64,000 nt of DNA from Lysobacterales bacterium. Its GTDB lineage: Bacteria; Pseudomonadota; Gammaproteobacteria; Xanthomonadales; UBA2363. This document shows positions 38,716 through 48,077 of the stretch, piece by piece. The first letter of the stretch is position 1. Every line of letters starts with the position of its first letter. The position numbers and the translations under genes are program-made. The DNA lies in contig JAHCAT010000003.1 in NCBI GenBank assembly GCA_019634735.1, forward strand, positions 186,001-250,000, in the 5' to 3' direction. The notes below the pieces were generated by a model. It saw only the letters and a program-made list of their open reading frames with translations, searched no databases and had not been told where the DNA came from.

Positions 38716-40278
38716 ATGGACCCGGATCATCCGCAGCCGCACACCGAACCAGCCGCCAGCAGCAAGGCCGAGCGCGCCGCCTTCCTGGCGCTGCAGGCGC
38801 GCCTGCCCGGCCTGTTCCGCGAGGTGTTCCGCGATCCCGGCGCACCGCGCACGGTGGTGGTGGTGCCGGGCCTGAGTCTGGACGCGGAGGTCCTGGCCAA
38901 GGTCGCCGGCGCCCGCCACTACGAGGAGCGCCTGCTCAGCATGCTGATGCTGCTACGCCTGCCGCGCACCCGCATCGTCTACGTCACCAGCGTTCCGATC
39001 GCGCCGGTGGTGGTCGACTACTACCTGAGCCTGCTGTCCGGCGTTCCCGCAGACCATGCGCGTCGTCGCCTGGTACTGCTCAGCGCCCACGATGCAGGTC
39101 CGGGCAGTCTGACCGCCAAGCTGCTGGCGCGGCCTCGCCTGCTGGAGCGCATCCGCATGGAGCTTGGCGACCCGGACAGCGCCCACCTGTCGGTGTTCAA
39201 CGCGACCGCCGACGAGGTCAGCCTTGCCGTTCGACTGGGCATCCCGATGTACGCCTGCGATCCCGTGCATGGTCGCTGGGGCGGCAAGTCGGGCTCCCGG
39301 GAGGCCTTCCGCCGGGCGGGCATCGAGCTGTCCGACGGCGTCGAGGATCTGGCGGACCTGGCCGCTGCCGCCGAGGGGGCCGCCGCCCTGTTCGCGCGCG
39401 ACGTCGGCCTGCGCCGGGTGGTGTTCAAGCTCAACGAGGGCTTTTCCGGCGACGGCAACGCGGTCCTCGACCGCAAGGACGTGGTCGATCCGACCCGGAC
39501 AGCGAGCGTCCTGGAGGCCCTTCCGGCGGCCCTGCGCATGGAGGCCGACGACCTGCCGCTGGAGCGCTACGGCGAGCTGTTCCGCCGCCACGGCGGCATC
39601 GTCGAGGCCTGGCTGGACGGCGAGGGCAAGCGTTCGCCGTCGGTCCAGGTGCGGATCAACCCGCTGGGCGGCCTGGAGCTCATCTCCAGCCACGACCAGG
39701 TGCTGGCGGGGCGCAGCGGCCAGGTCTTCCAGGGCAGCACCTTCCCGGCCGACCCGGCCTATGCCGTGGCGATCCAGGAGCGCGCCCTGGCGGTGGCGGG
39801 TGTCCTGCGCGACGAAGGCGTGCTCGGCCGTTTCGCAGTGGATTTCGTGTCGGTTCCGGACGGCGACGGGTGGCGCCACCGGGCGATCGAGATCAATCTG
39901 CGCAAGGGCGGCACCACGCTGCCGTTCCAGATGTTGCAGTTCCTCACCAACGGCGTCTACGACGCCGCCAGGGCCACCTTCATGACGCCCCTGGGCCAGC
40001 ATCGCCACTACTACGCCACCGACAATCTCGTGCATCCGCGCTACCGGCGCCTGGTGCCGGAGGACCTCATCGACATCCTGGTGTGCAACCGCCTGCAGTT
40101 CGACGAGACGCGCCTGGAGGGCGTGGTCTTCAACCTGATCGGGGCGATGTCGGAGTTCGGCAAGCTCGGCCTGGTGTGCATCGCCGATCGGCCTGCGCGC
40201 GCCCAGGCGCTGTATCGCCAGACCGTCGACGTGCTTGATCGAGAAGCCGCCGCCGACGACGCCCGGCCCTGCGCCTGA
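38716..40278 (+). CDS. PGM1-type peptide ligase (pre-ATP-grasp and ATP-grasp domains)
   Basis: A 520-residue protein resembling the peptide ligase PGM1 family. The N-terminal pre-ATP-grasp part has VVVVPGLSLDAEVLAKVAGARHYEERLL and LLRLPRTRIVYVTSVPI. The ATP-grasp part has VVFKLNEGFSGDGNAV (nucleotide lysine and loop), DFVSV and the metal-binding EINLRKGGTTLP. PGM1 of Streptomyces joins amino acids in pheganomycin synthesis; most proteobacterial members have no known product. The neighbour is an N-formylglutamate amidohydrolase-like hydrolase. Confidence 0.8.
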   Translation: MDPDHPQPHTEPAASSKAERAAFLALQARLPGLFREVFRDPGAPRTVVVVPGLSLDAEVLAKVAGARHYEERLLSMLMLLRLPRTRIVYVTSVPIAPVVVDYYLSLLSGVPADHARRRLVLLSAHDAGPGSLTAKLLARPRLLERIRMELGDPDSAHLSVFNATADEVSLAVRLGIPMYACDPVHGRWGGKSGSREAFRRAGIELSDGVEDLADLAAAAEGAAALFARDVGLRRVVFKLNEGFSGDGNAVLDRKDVVDPTRTASVLEALPAALRMEADDLPLERYGELFRRHGGIVEAWLDGEGKRSPSVQVRINPLGGLELISSHDQVLAGRSGQVFQGSTFPADPAYAVAIQERALAVAGVLRDEGVLGRFAVDFVSVPDGDGWRHRAIEINLRKGGTTLPFQMLQFLTNGVYDAARATFMTPLGQHRHYYATDNLVHPRYRRLVPEDLIDILVCNRLQFDETRLEGVVFNLIGAMSEFGKLGLVCIADRPARAQALYRQTVDVLDREAAADDARPCA

Positions 40279-40395
40279 GCGCGGTACCCCTGGCGATCGG
40301 GGCGCAATGGCGGCGCACTGCGCGGCAATTCCGCCCCGGTGCGGGTCGTGCGGTCCGGGTCCCACCGCAGCCGCGTGGCGAGGAGCGATCGCCGA

Positions 40396-41178
40396 TCAGC
40401 GCTCGACGAAGGCGCGCTCGAACACGTAGTGCCCGGCCTGGCCGATCTTCTGCGAGGCGCTGAAGCCCCGTTCGTCGAGCAGGCTGCGGAAATCGGCCAG
40501 CATTGCGGGGCTGCCGCAGATCATCGCCCGGTCGCGCGCCGGGTCCAGGGGCGGCAGGCCGAGGTCGCTCTGCATCCGCCCGCTGGCCATGAGCTCGGTC
40601 AACCGTCCCTGGTGCGTGAACGGCTGGCGGCTGACCGCGGGGTAGTAGCGTAGCTTGGCGGCGATCTCCTCGCCCAGGTAGGGATGACGCGGCAGCTCGT
40701 TCTCGATCCAGTCGCGGTATGCGAGGTCGCGTGCCTCGCGCACGCCGTGAGTGAGCACCACGGTGTCGAAGCGCTCGTAGGTCGCCGGGTCCCGGACGAT
40801 CGCCAGGAACGGTGCCAGCCCGGTGCCGGTCGCCAGCAGGTAGAGGGTGCCGCCAGGATGGACATCGGAGATCAGCAGGGTGCCGGTCGGCTTGCGGCTG
40901 AGCAGTAGCGTGTCGCCGGGCCGGATGTGCTGCAGCCGCGACGTGAGCGGGCCGTCGGGCACCTTGATGGAGAAGAACTCGAGCTGCTCTTCCCAGTTCG
41001 GGCTGGCGATCGAATAGGCGCGCATCAGCGGCCGGCCGTCGACCTCAAGGCCGATCATGACGAACTGGCCGTTGTCGAACCGGAAGCCGTCGTCGCGGCT
41101 GCAGGTGAAGCTGAAATAGCTGTCGGTCCAGTGGCGGACGTCCAGGATCGTCTCCTGGATGAAGGCGGATAGGGCCAT
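40396..41178 (-). CDS. fpr: Ferredoxin/flavodoxin--NADP(+) reductase
   Basis: A 260-residue FAD enzyme of the bacterial Fpr type. RAYSIASP is the FAD-binding motif, LATGTGLAPFLAIVRD the NADP pyrophosphate site, and MICGSPAMLADF the NADP domain end. It ends in ERAFVER, near the family's short C terminus. It supplies or removes electrons from ferredoxin/flavodoxin, often in oxidative stress. It follows tatD on the same strand after 70 bp. Confidence 0.94.
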   Translation of the reverse strand: MALSAFIQETILDVRHWTDSYFSFTCSRDDGFRFDNGQFVMIGLEVDGRPLMRAYSIASPNWEEQLEFFSIKVPDGPLTSRLQHIRPGDTLLLSRKPTGTLLISDVHPGGTLYLLATGTGLAPFLAIVRDPATYERFDTVVLTHGVREARDLAYRDWIENELPRHPYLGEEIAAKLRYYPAVSRQPFTHQGRLTELMASGRMQSDLGLPPLDPARDRAMICGSPAMLADFRSLLDERGFSASQKIGQAGHYVFERAFVER

Positions 41179-41248
41179 TGGCGCTCGGGAGGGAAGGGGT
41201 ACGGCAGGCCTATTGTCGCACCGCAGCAGAAGCTGCGCTTGATACAGG

Positions 41249-42040
41249 TCAAGCCTGATCCGGTACCGGCAGCCCGAACAGGCGACAGGCGTTTGCCGTG
41301 GTTGTGGCGGCCAGTGCATCCGGTGGTTCGTTGCGAAGCATCGCCACTTCGAGCACCACCTGTGCAAGCCGCGCCGGCTCGTTGCGGCGCCCCTGGCAAC
41401 CGCACGGCGGCTGGTCCGGGCTGTCGGTTTCCAGCAGCAGCCAGTTCGCCGGCATGTCGGCCACCAGCGCCCGCAGGCGGCGTGCACGCGGGTAAGTGAC
41501 CGGACCTCCGATGCCGAGGTGGAAGCCCAGATCCCACAACTGCCGGGCCTGCTGCGGACTGCCGGAAAAACTGTGCACCACGCCGCGCAGGCCGCCGGTG
41601 CGGCGCAGCGCGGCGATCACTGCGTCCAGGGCCTTGCGGGCATGCAGAACGACCGGCAGGTCGAACTCGCGCGCCAGCCGCAACTGGCCCTCGAACAGTG
41701 CCATCTGCGCCGGCGCGTCGTCATTGCCGGTCCAGAAGTCAAGTCCGCATTCGCCCACGGCCACCGGCCGCTCGCGCTGCAGCCAGTCGCGCAGCGCTTT
41801 GAGATGCGCCGGCCGGTGCCGGTCCATGAACAGGGGGTGCAGGCCAAAGGCCGGATGCAGGCCGGGGGTCGCCGCGCACAGGTCGCGAAGTGCCGGCCAG
41901 CCGGCCGCGTCGATGGCCGGCAGCAGCTGAAGACACACGCCCGCGGCGCGCGCCCGTGCCAGCACCGCATCGCGGTCCGCGTTGAACTCGGCGACATCCA
42001 GATGGCAATGGCTGTCGAACAACAGCGGCATGCCGGGCAT
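41249..42040 (-). CDS. tatD: TatD-family metal-dependent hydrolase
   Basis: A 263-residue TIM-barrel phosphohydrolase. FDSHCHLD is the metal-binding motif at the N terminus, VAVGECGLDF holds the bridging glutamate, and LPVVLHARKA and LLLETDSPDQ give the remaining metal ligands. TatD proteins are 3'-5' exonucleases/deoxyribonucleases. GAGGAA about 9 bases upstream favours the ATG at 42040 over the one at 42031. Confidence 0.92.
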   Translation of the reverse strand: MPGMPLLFDSHCHLDVAEFNADRDAVLARARAAGVCLQLLPAIDAAGWPALRDLCAATPGLHPAFGLHPLFMDRHRPAHLKALRDWLQRERPVAVGECGLDFWTGNDDAPAQMALFEGQLRLAREFDLPVVLHARKALDAVIAALRRTGGLRGVVHSFSGSPQQARQLWDLGFHLGIGGPVTYPRARRLRALVADMPANWLLLETDSPDQPPCGCQGRRNEPARLAQVVLEVAMLRNEPPDALAATTTANACRLFGLPVPDQA

Positions 42041-42169
42041 GGTGCCATTCCTCGCGTCCGGTTGCGCGCCCGCGCAGGCGGAGTGGCCCGGTGCGCGGCA
42101 AGGTGCCCGTGCACGTGCCGTTGCGCCGGCTCCGACTAGACTGTGGGCTGGAACGGCAAGGAGGCGCCC

Positions 42170-43810
42170 ATGCGGGGACTGGTGATCGGACGCTACCTGG
42201 CGCTGCCGCTCAGCGTCGCGCTGTCGGTGCTGGGCACCTGGCTGGCGCTGCGCGGCGGCGGCTGGGGCTGGTGGCTGCTGGCGGCATTGGGCTTGTCCCT
42301 GCTGGCCGTGGGTCTGCGCGACCTGAGCCAGGCACCGCGGGCGATCCTGCGCAATTACCCGGTGTTCGGCAGGCTGCGCTACCTGTTCGAGCATTTCCGT
42401 CCAGAAATCCGCCAGTACCTGATCGAGGGCGACAACGACGAGGTGCCGTTTTCACGGCAGCAACGCGCCCTGGTCTACCAGCGTGCCAAGAGCCAGATCG
42501 ACACCCGGCCGTTCGGCACCCAGCAGGACGTCTACGGCGACGACTACGAGTGGATCAATCACTCGCTGGCCCCGGCCGGCATCGAAGGCCACGACTTCCG
42601 CATCACCATCGGTCCGTCCTGTTCGCAGCCCTATTCGGCGAGCGTGTTCAACATCTCGGCGATGAGCTTCGGCTCGTTGTCGGCGGCAGCGATCCTGGCG
42701 CTCAACGAGGGCGCCCGGCGCGGCGGCTTCTACCACGACACCGGTGAGGGCTCGATCTCGCGCCACCACCGCGTGCACGGCGGCGACCTGGTCTGGGAGA
42801 TCGGCTCGGGCTACTTCGGCTGCCGCACGGCCGATGGCCGCTTCGATCCGGCGCGATTCGCCGCGCAGGCCGCCGACCCGCAGGTGAAGATGATCGAACT
42901 CAAGCTGAGCCAGGGCGCCAAGCCCGGCCAGGGCGGCATCCTGCCCGGCGCCAAGGTGACCGCCGAGATCGCCGAGGCGCGCGGCGTGCCGGAGGGCGTC
43001 GACTGCCTGTCGCCGGCCCGGCACAGCGCGTTCGAGTCGCCGATCGGCCTGCTCGAGTTCGTCGCCCGGCTGCGCGAGCTGTCCGGCGGCAAGCCGACCG
43101 GGTTCAAGCTGGCCATCGGCCATCCCTGGGAATGGTTCGCGATCGCCAAGGCGATGGTGCAGACCGGCCTGCGCCCCGACTTCATCGTCGTCGACGGTGG
43201 CGAGGGCGGCACCGGTGCCGCGCCGCTGGAATTCACCGACCATGTCGGCGTGCCGATGCGCGAGGGCCTGATGCTGGTCCACAACACCCTGGTCGGCCTC
43301 GGGCTGCGCGAGCGCATCCATGTCGCCGCCGCGGGCAAGATCATCACCGGCTTCGACCTGGCGCGCGCGCTGGCGCTCGGCGCCGACTGGTGCAACGCGG
43401 CGCGCGGCTTCATGTTCGCGCTCGGCTGCATACAGTCGCAGACCTGCCACACCGGCAAGTGTCCGACCGGGGTCGCCACCCAGGACCCGCTGCGCCAGCG
43501 CGGCCTGGTGGTGGCCGACAAGGCCGAGCGCGTGCAACGCTTCCACGCCCAGACCCTGAGTGCGCTGAAGTCCCTCCTGGCGGCCGCCGGCCTGAGCCAT
43601 CCGGACGAACTGGGCCCCGAGCACATCATCCGCCGCGTTTCGCCTTTCCAGGTGCGCTCCATGGCGCTCAACTACCGCTGGGTGGAGCCCGGTGCCCTGC
43701 TCGATGGCATCCCCGAGCACGCAGTGTTCAAGCGATTCTGGCCGCTTGCGCGTCCGGACACCTTCGCGCCGGGGCAGCGGCTGGGTGTCGGGTTCGCCGC
43801 CGGGCGTTGA
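42170..43810 (+). CDS. Membrane-anchored FMN-binding glutamate synthase-like protein
   Basis: A 546-residue protein with two N-terminal membrane helices (about 7-50) followed by a glutamate synthase central/FMN domain. SFGSLSAAAILALNEGA, the GEGSIS motif, KPGQGGILPGAKV, DGGEGGTGAAP and the Fe-S-like cysteine cluster CIQSQTCHTGKCPTGVA are all present. It has no glutaminase domain, so it is not a full GltB. Related proteins are common but their substrate is unknown. AAGGAGG at 42158-42164 supports the start. Confidence 0.88.
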   Translation: MRGLVIGRYLALPLSVALSVLGTWLALRGGGWGWWLLAALGLSLLAVGLRDLSQAPRAILRNYPVFGRLRYLFEHFRPEIRQYLIEGDNDEVPFSRQQRALVYQRAKSQIDTRPFGTQQDVYGDDYEWINHSLAPAGIEGHDFRITIGPSCSQPYSASVFNISAMSFGSLSAAAILALNEGARRGGFYHDTGEGSISRHHRVHGGDLVWEIGSGYFGCRTADGRFDPARFAAQAADPQVKMIELKLSQGAKPGQGGILPGAKVTAEIAEARGVPEGVDCLSPARHSAFESPIGLLEFVARLRELSGGKPTGFKLAIGHPWEWFAIAKAMVQTGLRPDFIVVDGGEGGTGAAPLEFTDHVGVPMREGLMLVHNTLVGLGLRERIHVAAAGKIITGFDLARALALGADWCNAARGFMFALGCIQSQTCHTGKCPTGVATQDPLRQRGLVVADKAERVQRFHAQTLSALKSLLAAAGLSHPDELGPEHIIRRVSPFQVRSMALNYRWVEPGALLDGIPEHAVFKRFWPLARPDTFAPGQRLGVGFAAGR

Positions 43811-43816
43811 CGAGCG

Positions 43817-43990
43817 GGCGTTGACCCGCATGCTTCATGAGGTCGCCGATCTTCTTGCCGTGCCGCGGTCTGCTCCCGTGGGTGAGTTCAAGGTGGAGTC
43901 GACTTCGTCTTCACTGTCCAACGGTCGGCTACCCGCACCGCAACGCGATCCCGAGAGGCTCGCTTTGCGGCCCCATCAAGGATCCAGGCT
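43817..43990 (+). repeat. Intergenic repeat family C, copy 2
   Basis: About 174 bp related to copies at 37662 and 61470. TCTTCACTGTCCAACGGTC and CCCGCACCGCAACGCGATC are the best matches, and GATCCAGGCTG near the end matches the tail of copy 1. The right end runs into the last codons of the minus-strand phosphoribosyltransferase gene, which stops at 43976. Confidence 0.7.
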
Positions 43991-44665
43991 GGGCGGCGGG
44001 TCGGGCGCAGGGCGGCTGCTGCCGGACAGCGCGGCGGTCACCTGGCTGTCCTCAACCTGACGGAAGTCGAGGTAGAACTGTCCCACCCCTTCGAACCATT
44101 CAGGTGCGGCCAGACAGACCAGCGAGTCGACGTGTGGCGAAATGGCGCCCATTGCCAAGGGAGCGGCCACCGGCACCGCGCAGGTCAGGCCGGCCGGATC
44201 CTGTCTGCGCAAGGCGTGAATCGCTGCCCGCATGGTGGCGCCGGTGGCCATGCCGTCGTCGACGACGATGACGTCGCGGCCGCGCGCGTCGACGGGCCCC
44301 CGTCCGGGGGTGTACCGGGCGCGCCGTTCGCGGATCAGCGCGAGTTGCCGCGAAGATTCGCGCCGCAAGTAATCCTGGTCGGCCCCGACCCGACCCGCGT
44401 GCGGTGTGACATACAACCAGCCCGATTCGTCGATGGCGCCCACGGCGAACTCGGGATTGCCCGGCGCGCCGATCTTGCGCACCAGAACCACGTCGAGCTG
44501 CCCGTCAAGGCGGTCGGCGATCACCCGTGCCATGGGCACCGCGCCTCGCGGGATGGCCATGACCAGGGGATGGCGGCCACGGTGGGCGGACAGGGCACGG
44601 GCCAGCTGTTCGGCCGCATCGATCCGGTCGGAGAAGGGCAGGGCCTGGGCAATGGGCGTGGGCAT
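43976..44665 (-). CDS. Phosphoribosyltransferase-domain protein
   Basis: A 229-residue type I phosphoribosyltransferase fold protein. The PRPP-binding motif is VIVVDDGMATGATM; IPRGAVPMARVIADRL and VRKIGAPGNPEFAVGAI precede it. This group is close to proteins annotated as predicted phosphoribosyltransferases fused or linked to dienelactone-hydrolase-like genes; no substrate is known. The start at 44665 fits homologue length. The last residues (PAPDPPPSLDP) are coded inside repeat family C copy 2, so the C terminus may have been changed by the repeat. Confidence 0.82.
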   Translation of the reverse strand: MPTPIAQALPFSDRIDAAEQLARALSAHRGRHPLVMAIPRGAVPMARVIADRLDGQLDVVLVRKIGAPGNPEFAVGAIDESGWLYVTPHAGRVGADQDYLRRESSRQLALIRERRARYTPGRGPVDARGRDVIVVDDGMATGATMRAAIHALRRQDPAGLTCAVPVAAPLAMGAISPHVDSLVCLAAPEWFEGVGQFYLDFRQVEDSQVTAALSGSSRPAPDPPPSLDP

Positions 44666-44962
44666 GCGTAGGGCTCCCCATGGCGCGGGTCGGGACGGAT
44701 GAGGACCGTTCTGCCCATCGAGCGCCCAAGCTGGCCTCCGAAGGCGATCGTCCCTGAGGTTCCTGCAATCGCCCTCCGGCGCTTGTCCGAGCGGACCCCC
44801 GGCCCGTTCGACCGCTTGCACGGCGAGGTCCTCGCGTGGCGCCTCAGGGCCGAAGCACAGGTTGCCTTCGATCGACCCGCCGGTCCAGTCCGCGGCGACA
44901 CACAGCGCCGGGCTTCAAGGGGGGGGCGCCCAAGGCGCTGGGGCAGCGGATGCCACCGAATG

Positions 44963-46345
44963 TCAGGTGGCGGCCATGAAGCCCAGATCCGCGCTGCTGA
45001 AGTGGCCGATGTTCGGGAACACGGTGGCCAGGTCGCCGGGCGCCACGCCATACCAGCGGGCCAGCGTGGCGGCGTACTGGTCGACTGCCAGGGTGGGGAT
45101 GATCTGACCCCAGCCGGCATCGTCCGGACCGTTGACGGCAAGGTTGGGCATCCGGCCGTAGATGCGCCGGCCGACGACACTGCCGCCCAGCACGAAGTGG
45201 TGTCCGCCCCAGCCGTGGTCGGTCCCGTCGCCGTTGATCGTCGAGGTGCGGCCGAATTCCGACGCCGTGAAGGTGGTCACGTGGTTCGCCAGGCCCATTT
45301 CCACCGTGGCCGCGTGGAAGGCCGCCAGCGCGCCGTCCAGTTCGGTGAGCTGGGTGGCGTGGTCGCTGAGTTGCGTGTCGTGGGTGTCGAAACCGCCAAG
45401 ACCGACGAAGAAGATCTGCCGCTGCATCTGCAGCGCGCTTCGCGCGTTGATCAGGCGCGCCACCATGCGCAACTGCCGGCCGAGGTGGCTGTCGGGAAAC
45501 GCGGTCGCCAGGGGTGTCGCCCCGGCCAGCGCGCTGTTGATCTGCACGCCGTTGTTCATCGAGCGACGCATGACCGTCGCATACTGCCGTTGCATGGGGT
45601 GAGGGTGCGCCGCGTCGCGCAGGGCGACGAAGACGTTCCGTCGATTGGCGTTCCACGGCTGCGAGTCGACGAAGGGAATGCTCTCCGCACCATTGGTGCC
45701 GACGAAGTAGGGCACGATCTCGTTACCGGCCTGGAAGACGTTCTCGCCGTCCACCGAGATGTTCATCGACAGGTCGGGATTCGGGTTGGCGGTATGGAAC
45801 AGGTCGGCCAGCCGGCCACCCCAGCCACGGCGCGAGGGATGGTCGGCAGCGGGTTTCTGCCAGGTGACGGTCTGGTCGCTGTGCGAGAACAGCTGCGCGG
45901 GGACCGGCACCGAACCGGCCAGGTACTGCGCCCGGGTGATCGGATGGAGCAGCGCGCCCACGTTGGCGACGATGGCGAGCGGCGAGTTCGCCTGGTTGAA
46001 CAGCGCGCGCAGCTGCGGCAATTGCGGTGCCAGACCGAAGCTGCCGCCGCCCAGCGGGGGGGCGCTCGGGTTGAGCGGCAGCAGCGAGGCCTGGCTGAGC
46101 GCCAGGGCGCCGCGCACGCCCTGGTACTGGCCGTACTCCGGGCCGCTGGTGGGCACCACCGTGTTGAAGGAATCGTTGCCGCCGTAGAGGTAGACGCACA
46201 CCAGGGCGCGGTAGCCGCTGCCGCGAAGGTACGGGGAGACCCCCGCAGCGGCGTGGGCAAGGTCCAGTTTCCCGCCCAGGCTGGTGAACAACGCCGAACC
46301 CGCGGTAGCGCACAGGGCACTGCGTATCAGATCGCGTCGCTTCAT
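44963..46345 (-). CDS. DUF1501 exported protein
   Basis: A 460-residue protein with an N-terminal signal containing MKRRDLIRSAL, weakly Tat-like, and a sulfatase/alkaline-phosphatase-like DUF1501 body. RALVCVYLYGGNDSFNTVVP, GGFDTHDTQ and the ASEFGRTSTINGDGTDHGWGGHHFVLG segment are typical. It forms a pair with the DUF1800 gene just upstream (4-bp gap), an association seen in many bacteria. The biochemical role is unknown. The 297-bp stretch 44666-44962 upstream of its end shows no gene. Confidence 0.9.
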   Translation of the reverse strand: MKRRDLIRSALCATAGSALFTSLGGKLDLAHAAAGVSPYLRGSGYRALVCVYLYGGNDSFNTVVPTSGPEYGQYQGVRGALALSQASLLPLNPSAPPLGGGSFGLAPQLPQLRALFNQANSPLAIVANVGALLHPITRAQYLAGSVPVPAQLFSHSDQTVTWQKPAADHPSRRGWGGRLADLFHTANPNPDLSMNISVDGENVFQAGNEIVPYFVGTNGAESIPFVDSQPWNANRRNVFVALRDAAHPHPMQRQYATVMRRSMNNGVQINSALAGATPLATAFPDSHLGRQLRMVARLINARSALQMQRQIFFVGLGGFDTHDTQLSDHATQLTELDGALAAFHAATVEMGLANHVTTFTASEFGRTSTINGDGTDHGWGGHHFVLGGSVVGRRIYGRMPNLAVNGPDDAGWGQIIPTLAVDQYAATLARWYGVAPGDLATVFPNIGHFSSADLGFMAAT

Positions 46346-46349
46346 GGCA

Positions 46350-48077
46350 TCACCGTTCGATGGCGTATTCGGGCGAGGACTGGATCAACCAGACGGCTTC
46401 CTGCACGCGCTGGCGCCTGCCCGACGCGGTGTTCGGGAAGGTGGACAGGTAGGCGACCAGCGTGTCGAACATGAAGTCGCTCATGGTGCGGTTCATGAAC
46501 AGCAGGTCGTAGCGATCGACCAGGCGCACGACGTTCCGTGCGACCTCCGCCTCAGGACCCAGGTCGACCACGACGTCCTCGGGGTCCTGGCCGGGCTGGC
46601 CGCGCCAGGCCCAGAACACCTTGGCGCCCAGGCCGGTGGCGACGCTGGCGATCGTCGTGTCGGTGGTGATCTGGAATTCCGGCGCGTCCAGGCCGAGCTG
46701 GTAGAGCTCGCCGGGCGGCCGATAGTCGGGCTGGAAGAAATTGAACACCGTCGGCGAGCGCAAGGCGGCCTGACCGAGCCAGAACTCGGTGTTCCACTCG
46801 CGATAGCGGCCATCGTCCGCGCGAGCGTCGAGCGCGCGCCACAGATGGGTGAGCCTCAGCAAAGGCTCCCGAAGTTTGCCCGCGGCGCTGGTGGGCGCGG
46901 GCTGGTTGCGTGCCTCGGGATCGAGCAGGAGGGCGGTGACCGTCGCGCCAAGATCGCCGCGCACGCCAGCGCCGTTGTTGGCGAAGACCGCGGCGATGCG
47001 GCCAACGTAGGCCGGGCTGGGATTGCTGGTCACCAGCCGCTTGATGAGGTGCCGCGCGATGAATGGCGGCACGTTGGGATGGTTGAAGATGTTGTCGAGC
47101 GCCGCGGTCATGTCGCCGCGCGCCGTGCCGCCCTCCGGAAGCTGCCCGGAAGGCAGGGTGACGCCCGGGTAGGCGAGCAGTTGCTTGCCACCCTCGCTGG
47201 CGTGGTACTGCTCCCACTCCTCCATGGGCAGGAACCAGGAAGCGTCCCAGCCGGGGTTCGGCCAGTCGACCGGGCCGGAGGGGCACCACTGCCACTGCCA
47301 GGGCTGGCCACCATTGGTGCGCGGACAGTTGGCCCAGTTCCAGCCGGTGAACACGTGCGCGAAGCCACGGATGGTGTGCTGGTCGTAGGTGGGCACGGGC
47401 TGGCCGCCGACCAGAATCTGGGTGCCGTCCGCGTTCAACCTGACCAGGCCGACTGAGAACAGCTGCAGGATCTCCCGGGCGTAATTCTCATCGGGCCGGA
47501 TGTTCTCCGCGGGGTCGGGCTTGCGGTTCTTGAACATCGACAGGTAGTGGCCCATCACCGGGCTGAGCGTCACCTGCTCGAGGAGCATTCGGTAGTTGCC
47601 GAAGGCGCCGTTCACCAGCTGGTCGTAGTAAAGCGCCATCGGCATGGGGTGGCCCTCGATGGCGCCGCCCTGGTCCGACACCACCAGGAGCTCGCTGAGC
47701 GCGAAGGCGACCCGCTGCCTCAGCTGGTCCTGGCCGCGCAGACTGCGCAGCCACCAGGCTTCCTGCCGGCTGTTCTGGTAGATGTCCATGCCGCCGGCCG
47801 CCTGGCCCTGCAGGTAGGGAAGGTGCAGGCCGGGGGGAAGCGCGCGCTGCTCCGCCAGCCAGCCGTGGTAGCCCAGGCCGCGAAGGCGGGCGATCTCCGC
47901 CAGCGTCGGGCCGAAGGTTGCCTGGGTCAGGAACCGGGCCGCCTGGGCGTCGGAGTGCGGGCCTTCGGGTCGTTCGCTGAAATTGGCGTCGAAAAGGTGG
48001 TCGCCCGCCTGCGCCGTCCCGGCAAGCAGCGCCATCGCCGCCAGGCAGCCGGCGGCTCGTCGTGTGCGTATCCCCAT
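46350..48077 (-). CDS. DUF1800 exported protein
   Basis: A 575-residue protein with a signal peptide (MGIRTRRAAGCLAAMALLAGTAQA) and the DUF1800 body. AARFLTQATFGPT, NYAREILQLFSVGL, HTIRGFAHVFTGW and RHLIKRLVTSNPSPAYVGRIA are the family motifs. A GGGGGAGGA ribosome binding site precedes the ATG. It is coupled to DUF1501 downstream. The pair is predicted to act in the cell envelope; no activity is established. Confidence 0.9.
   Translation of the reverse strand: MGIRTRRAAGCLAAMALLAGTAQAGDHLFDANFSERPEGPHSDAQAARFLTQATFGPTLAEIARLRGLGYHGWLAEQRALPPGLHLPYLQGQAAGGMDIYQNSRQEAWWLRSLRGQDQLRQRVAFALSELLVVSDQGGAIEGHPMPMALYYDQLVNGAFGNYRMLLEQVTLSPVMGHYLSMFKNRKPDPAENIRPDENYAREILQLFSVGLVRLNADGTQILVGGQPVPTYDQHTIRGFAHVFTGWNWANCPRTNGGQPWQWQWCPSGPVDWPNPGWDASWFLPMEEWEQYHASEGGKQLLAYPGVTLPSGQLPEGGTARGDMTAALDNIFNHPNVPPFIARHLIKRLVTSNPSPAYVGRIAAVFANNGAGVRGDLGATVTALLLDPEARNQPAPTSAAGKLREPLLRLTHLWRALDARADDGRYREWNTEFWLGQAALRSPTVFNFFQPDYRPPGELYQLGLDAPEFQITTDTTIASVATGLGAKVFWAWRGQPGQDPEDVVVDLGPEAEVARNVVRLVDRYDLLFMNRTMSDFMFDTLVAYLSTFPNTASGRRQRVQEAVWLIQSSPEYAIER

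Noticed and set aside
44666..44962. Possible extra gene between the phosphoribosyltransferase and DUF1501 genes
   Set aside because: Open frames here have no start context or family pattern; the region looks like ordinary spacer.
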